10,903 bases of DNA from the NCBI GenBank assembly GCA_014377915.1, contig JACMOT010000262.1:1-10903 (forward strand). Reading direction: 5' to 3'. Under the pieces are notes generated by a model that had not been told where the DNA came from, did no database searches, and was given only the letters and a program-made list of their open reading frames with translations. Made by a program: the position numbers and the translations under genes. Positions within the stretch are counted from its first letter, which is position 1; each line of letters begins with the position of its first letter. The stretch comes from Tardiphaga sp. (lineage in GTDB: Bacteria > Pseudomonadota > Alphaproteobacteria > Rhizobiales > Xanthobacteraceae). This document shows, piece after piece, positions 7,087-10,903 of this stretch.

Positions 7087-9057
7087 ATGCAAACAGCGTG
7101 CCGTATGGACCTTTTTACCAAAGCTGCCGAACTCGGAATTCAAACCGGTTTTCATGACGGACAGGGGGAATGGCACACCACCGATGCCGAAGCCCTCAAG
7201 ATCATTCTGGATGCCATGCCGGTGCGAACCGCGCACCGCTTTCTCGACAGCTCGGTGGTCCTGCGCGCCGGCGAGGCGTGCCGCACAATACTGACCGAGG
7301 CGGCAAGTTTCCCGCTGCAATGGAAAATCAGTTCGGCCGGTAAAACCATCGCGGAGGGCACGACCGCCGACCGCAATATTGATTGGCCGGAGCAGCTTCC
7401 GTCCGGCTTCCATCGCGTCGAACTGACCGATGCGTCGCTGTTTTCCGAAGAGGCACCGTTCATCGTCGCTCCCGCGAAAGCGTTTGCCGGCGAGTTCGAT
7501 CGTTCGTGGATTCTCGCGGTGCAGTTATATGGCGTGCGATCAGAGCGCAATTGGGGCATCGGCGATTTTACCGATCTGCAATCGCTTCTTCATTTGGCGG
7601 CGCGTCTGGGTGCCGGCGGCGTCGGCCTCAATCCGCTGCATGCATTGTTCGACGACCGCCCGGCGGAGTGCAGCCCGTATTCGCCGAACAGCCGGCTGTT
7701 TCTCAACCCGTTATATATCGACATCGAGGCGCTGCCGGAATTCGCGGCCCATGACAGTGGCGATGTGCTGGCCAATCTGCGCGCCACGCCGGTAGTCGAT
7801 TATGTGGAGGTCGCCAGGCTGAAGGCGGTTGCGCTCCGCGCGGCATTCGAGGAATTCTGCGGCAAGCCGGACAGCGCGCGGCAGACGGCGTTTGCATCGT
7901 TCCGCGTCGAGCGCGCGCCGTTGCTGACGCGCTTTGCCTGCTTCGAGGTGCTGCGCCACAAATTCCAGACCGCATGGTGGGATTGGCCGGAGGAGTGGCA
8001 GCATCCCGACGACGGCCAATGCGAGAGACTGCGCGCCGGACCGGATGGCCGCGAAGTCGCCTTCATCGAATATGTGCAGTGGAATGCCGACCTGCAGCTC
8101 AAGCAATGTTTCGACCTGACGGCCGAGCTGGGAATGAGCGTCGGGCTGTATCTCGACGTCGCCGTCGGCGTGCAGAGCGGCGGCTTTGACGCCTGGAACG
8201 AGCAGATCGCGATCTCGCGGCATCTGTCGATCGGCGCACCGCCGGACGCGCTGCAGCCGGCCGGGCAGAACTGGGGCCTCGCCGGCTTCAACGGTGCCGG
8301 TCTCGAGGTGCAGTACTTCGCGCCGTTCCGCGAGATGCTGCGCGCCGCGATGCGCTATGCCGGTGCGATCCGTCTCGACCACGTGCTCGGACTGAACCGT
8401 CTCTATGTGGTGCCGCACGGCTATGCGGCCGACAACGGCGCCTATGTCAAAATGCCGCTGCAGGCGCTGCTGGCGGCGACCGCGCAGGAAAGCATCGCCA
8501 ATCGCTGCGTGGTGATCGGCGAGGATCTCGGCACCGTGCCGGAAGGGTTTCGCGACCAGCTCGCGGCCTGGGGCCTGTGGTCCTATCTGGTGATGATGTT
8601 CGAGCGCGACGATCCCGGCGCGTTTCGCGGCATTGACCATTACGCGCCGCACGCGCTGGTGACCTTCAACACCCACGATCTGCCGACCTTTGCCGGCTGG
8701 CGCAGCTTCGCCGATCTGGTGATGAAGCGCGGACTCGGCATCGACCCGGGCGAGAGCGACGAATCGCGTCACCACGCCATCGACATGCTGAACCAGGCGC
8801 TGCGTGACCAGGACATCTTCCGCGAGGATTTTTACGGCGTGGCACAATTTCTGTCGCGGACGCGGACGCGGCTGTTGGCGATCGCGCTGGAAGATCTGCT
8901 CGGGGTGGTGGACCAGCCCAATATCCCCGGCACCATCGACGAGCATCCGAACTGGCGGCAGCGCTTGCCGGTATCGGTTGATCACATCGTCGACGCCATC
9001 GATCGCGATTCATTGAACATGGCCACTGCCGACCGGCAGCCGGTGATGGTCGCCTGA
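7087..9057 (+). CDS. malQ: 4-alpha-glucanotransferase (amylomaltase) MalQ
   Basis: GH77 cytoplasmic enzyme that disproportionates malto-oligosaccharides by moving glucan segments between chains and releasing glucose. It has 656 residues; E. coli MalQ has about 694. An N-terminal MalQ-type region (about 1-130, with ELGIQTGFHDGQGEWHTTD) precedes the barrel. Family motifs include GVGLNPLHALF and ECSPYSPNSRLFLNPLYID. The catalytic sites are AIRLDHVLGLNRL with nucleophile Asp431, VVIGEDLGTVP with acid/base Glu479, and FNTHDLPTFAGW with Asp531. The 48- and 52-residue spacings equal those of E. coli MalQ (Asp448, Glu496, Asp548). ATG at 7087 and ATG at 7105 (MDLFTKAAELG) are both possible starts, and neither has a clear Shine-Dalgarno. 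It leads the rightward unit behind the EcfG-type promoter and probably recycles short glucans from the neighbouring glucan pathway. Confidence 0.96.
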   Translation: MQTACRMDLFTKAAELGIQTGFHDGQGEWHTTDAEALKIILDAMPVRTAHRFLDSSVVLRAGEACRTILTEAASFPLQWKISSAGKTIAEGTTADRNIDWPEQLPSGFHRVELTDASLFSEEAPFIVAPAKAFAGEFDRSWILAVQLYGVRSERNWGIGDFTDLQSLLHLAARLGAGGVGLNPLHALFDDRPAECSPYSPNSRLFLNPLYIDIEALPEFAAHDSGDVLANLRATPVVDYVEVARLKAVALRAAFEEFCGKPDSARQTAFASFRVERAPLLTRFACFEVLRHKFQTAWWDWPEEWQHPDDGQCERLRAGPDGREVAFIEYVQWNADLQLKQCFDLTAELGMSVGLYLDVAVGVQSGGFDAWNEQIAISRHLSIGAPPDALQPAGQNWGLAGFNGAGLEVQYFAPFREMLRAAMRYAGAIRLDHVLGLNRLYVVPHGYAADNGAYVKMPLQALLAATAQESIANRCVVIGEDLGTVPEGFRDQLAAWGLWSYLVMMFERDDPGAFRGIDHYAPHALVTFNTHDLPTFAGWRSFADLVMKRGLGIDPGESDESRHHAIDMLNQALRDQDIFREDFYGVAQFLSRTRTRLLAIALEDLLGVVDQPNIPGTIDEHPNWRQRLPVSVDHIVDAIDRDSLNMATADRQPVMVA

Positions 9058-9071
9058 TCCCCTGAACTGAT

Positions 9072-9075
9072 GGAA
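9072..9075 (+). promoter_or_regulatory. Ribosome binding site deciding a TTG start for the GH15 gene
   Basis: GGAA lies 5 bases before the TTG at 9081. The ATG at 9070 is in another frame and stops after seven codons. No other in-frame start lies between the malQ stop and the conserved N-terminus (ALIEDYALISDCETAALVNRDG). The TTG at 9081 is therefore the best-supported start. Confidence 0.6.
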
Positions 9076-9080
9076 ACTCA

Positions 9081-10883
9081 TTGGCTGCTCTGATTGAAGA
9101 CTACGCCCTGATCAGCGACTGCGAAACCGCCGCGCTGGTCAACCGCGATGGCTCGATCGACTGGTTGTGCTGGCCGGCATTCGATTCCGACGCCTGCTTC
9201 ACGGCGCTGCTTGGTGATCGCAAGCATGGCTATTGGCAGATCGCGCCGGCGGGCGAGATTACGAAATGCTCGCGACAATATCGCGGCGACACGCTGATTC
9301 TGGAAACCACGCTGGAGACGGCCGACGGCGCGGTGACGCTGATCGATTTCATGCCGCCGCGCGGCGCAGCCTCCGACGTGGTGCGGATCGTTCGCGGTGA
9401 TCGGGGCCGCGTGCCGATGCGGATGGAGCTGGTGATCCGGTTCGGATTTGGCGTCAACATTCCCTGGATGAAGCGCACCGAGGACGGCGCGCTGCTCGGC
9501 ATCTGCGGGCCGGACATGGTGGTGTTGCGGACGCCGGTCGAAAGCCGCGGCGAAAACCTCACGACGGTCGCGGACTTTGTCGTCGAGGCCGGGGACAGCA
9601 TGCCGTTCGTGCTGACCTATGGTCCGTCGCATCTCAAGGTGCCGGCGCCGATCGATTGCGCCGGCGCCTTGCAGGACACCGAGCAGTATTGGCTGGAATG
9701 GAGCGCGCGTTGCACCTATCGCGGCGAGCATCGCGATCTGGTGATGCGCTCGCTGATCACGCTGAAGGCGCTGACCTATGCGCCGTCCGGCGGCATCGTC
9801 GCGGCGCCCACGACGTCGCTGCCGGAAAAGCTCGGCGGCAGCCGCAACTGGGACTATCGCTATTGCTGGCTGCGCGACGCCACCTTCACGCTGGTCGTGC
9901 TGATCAACAGTGGCTACACCGAGGAGGCGTTGGACTGGTATCACTGGCTGTTGCGCGTGGCCGCCGGGGCGCCGGCCGACATGCAGATCATGTACGGCAT
10001 CATGGGCCAGCGCCGGCTGCTGGAATGGGAAGCCGATTGGCTGCCGGGCTATGAGGGCGCGCAGCCGGTGCGGATCGGCAATGCCGCGCATGCGCAGTTG
10101 CAGCTCGACGTCTATGGCGAACTGGTCGATGCCTTCCACCAGTCGCGGATCGCCAAGCTCGAACTCGACGGCGAGACCTGGGCCGTCGAGCATCAGGTGC
10201 TGGAGCATCTCGCCTCGGTCTGGGACCAGCCCGATCACGGCATCTGGGAGCGCCGCGGCGACGGCGCTCATTATGTGTTCTCGAAAGTGATGTGCTGGGT
10301 GGCGTTCGATCGCGGCATCAAGAGCGCGGAAAAATTCGGCTTCAATGCGCCGCTCGCGCGCTGGCGAACGCTGCGCGACACCATCCATCGCGAGGTGTGC
10401 GACAAGGGCTTCAATGTCAAGATGAACGCTTTTGTCGAGTATTACGGCGCCGATGTGCTCGATGCCAGCGTGTTGCTGTTGCCGGCGGTGGGCTTCCTGC
10501 CGTCGTCCGATCCGCGCGTACAGGGGACCCTCGCCGCCACCGAACAATACCTGATGCGCGACGGTTTCGTGCTGCGCCACGATCCGCGCGAACAGACCGG
10601 CGAGGAGCAGCCGATCGAGGGCGCCTTTCTGGCGTGCAGCCTGTGGCTGGCGGATGCCTATCTGCTGGCTGGCGAAATCGCCAAGGCGGAGGCGCTGTTC
10701 GACCGCGTCGTCGGCATCGCCAATGATGTCGGTCTGCTGGCGGAGGAATATGATTCCATCGCCGGGCGCCAGACCGGCAATTTCCCGCAGGCGCTGACCC
10801 ATATCGCGCTGGTCAACACCGCGCACAATTTGTGCGCTGCGAAGCATACCGCCGCCAAGCCGGCGATGCAGCGCTCGGAGTAG
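9081..10883 (+). CDS. Glycoside hydrolase family 15 protein (trehalase or glucoamylase type)
   Basis: A 600-residue GH15 enzyme predicted to release glucose by inverting hydrolysis from alpha-linked glucosides. Bacterial members of this subgroup include trehalases as well as glucoamylase-like enzymes, so the substrate is uncertain. An N-terminal beta-sandwich (about 1-230) starts with the family hallmark VNRDGSIDWLCWPAFDS. The (alpha/alpha)6 barrel follows, with GGSRNWDYRYCWLRDATFT (near 252), WEADWLPGYEG, GIWERRG with the likely general acid Glu390, FLACSLWLADAYLLAG, and LLAEEYD with the likely general base Glu at 555 or 556. GNFPQALTHIALVNTA closes the barrel, so the domain is complete. No signal peptide is visible, so action in the cytoplasm is expected. 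It starts at TTG 23 bp after malQ and is probably co-transcribed. Next to the trehalose-consuming TreS fusion, a trehalase role is attractive but unproven. Confidence 0.92.
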   Translation: MAALIEDYALISDCETAALVNRDGSIDWLCWPAFDSDACFTALLGDRKHGYWQIAPAGEITKCSRQYRGDTLILETTLETADGAVTLIDFMPPRGAASDVVRIVRGDRGRVPMRMELVIRFGFGVNIPWMKRTEDGALLGICGPDMVVLRTPVESRGENLTTVADFVVEAGDSMPFVLTYGPSHLKVPAPIDCAGALQDTEQYWLEWSARCTYRGEHRDLVMRSLITLKALTYAPSGGIVAAPTTSLPEKLGGSRNWDYRYCWLRDATFTLVVLINSGYTEEALDWYHWLLRVAAGAPADMQIMYGIMGQRRLLEWEADWLPGYEGAQPVRIGNAAHAQLQLDVYGELVDAFHQSRIAKLELDGETWAVEHQVLEHLASVWDQPDHGIWERRGDGAHYVFSKVMCWVAFDRGIKSAEKFGFNAPLARWRTLRDTIHREVCDKGFNVKMNAFVEYYGADVLDASVLLLPAVGFLPSSDPRVQGTLAATEQYLMRDGFVLRHDPREQTGEEQPIEGAFLACSLWLADAYLLAGEIAKAEALFDRVVGIANDVGLLAEEYDSIAGRQTGNFPQALTHIALVNTAHNLCAAKHTAAKPAMQRSE

Positions 10884-10903
10884 CGCTACCCGCGGGACGG
10901 ATG
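10884..10903 (+). other. Right-edge spacer ending in a possible start codon
   Basis: After the GH15 stop the last 20 bases end exactly in ATG (10901-10903), preceded by GGGACGG, which resembles a poor Shine-Dalgarno. A third gene of the rightward unit could start here, but no coding sequence is visible to test this. No terminator hairpin follows the GH15 stop within the window. Confidence 0.2.

Noticed and set aside
7711..8985. A 424-codon minus-strand frame opposite malQ
   Set aside because: Low-complexity translation without a family signature. It lies entirely within malQ, whose catalytic motifs and spacing match the family.
9058..9080. A separate promoter or terminator between malQ and the GH15 gene
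   Set aside because: The spacer is only 23 bp and shows just a ribosome site, with no hairpin and no GGAAC/CGTT pair. Co-transcription is simpler.
9078..10847. A 589-codon open frame on the minus strand opposite the GH15 gene
   Set aside because: It is a GC-rich antisense shadow. Its translation is rich in Arg, His, Gln and Ala with no recognisable domain, while the plus-strand frame has all GH15 motifs.

Overview
The window comes from a GC-rich genome. Codon use, protein sequences and gene order suggest an alphaproteobacterium of the Bradyrhizobium/Rhodopseudomonas/Afipia group. That placement is an inference from family resemblance and was not tested by any search. Nearly all of the window is coding. 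It holds five carbohydrate-metabolism genes in two divergent transcription units that share one intergenic region of about 184 bp. I see no RNA genes, mobile elements, CRISPR arrays or long repeats.

Leftward unit (6902 to 1, minus strand): glgE, a treS-maltokinase fusion gene, then glgB, which runs off the left edge of the window. The genes are tightly packed: 10 bp separate glgE from treS, and treS and glgB share a 4-bp ATGA overlap. Together they encode the whole GlgE pathway. Trehalose is isomerised to maltose (TreS domain) and maltose is phosphorylated to maltose-1-phosphate (maltokinase domain). GlgE adds maltosyl units to an alpha-1,4-glucan, and GlgB branches the product. The expected catalytic residues are visible in every domain.

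Rightward unit (7087 to 10883, plus strand): malQ (4-alpha-glucanotransferase) and a GH15-family glycosidase (trehalase or glucoamylase type) that starts at a TTG codon 23 bp after malQ. These genes probably remodel or break down the malto-oligosaccharides, glucan or trehalose handled by the leftward unit.

The most interesting regulatory signal is in the divergent spacer. The 14-bp palindrome GTTCCAACTGGAAC (6994-7007) consists of two back-to-back GGAAC boxes. The right-facing box is followed, after exactly 16 bases, by CGTT. This is a full match to the EcfG (alphaproteobacterial general stress sigma factor) promoter consensus and points at malQ-GH15. The left-facing box, which points at glgE, has a poor -10 element. 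This suggests that the trehalose/glucan cluster is tied to the PhyR-NepR-EcfG stress response.

The enzymes themselves belong to known families. I did not find an undescribed system in this window.
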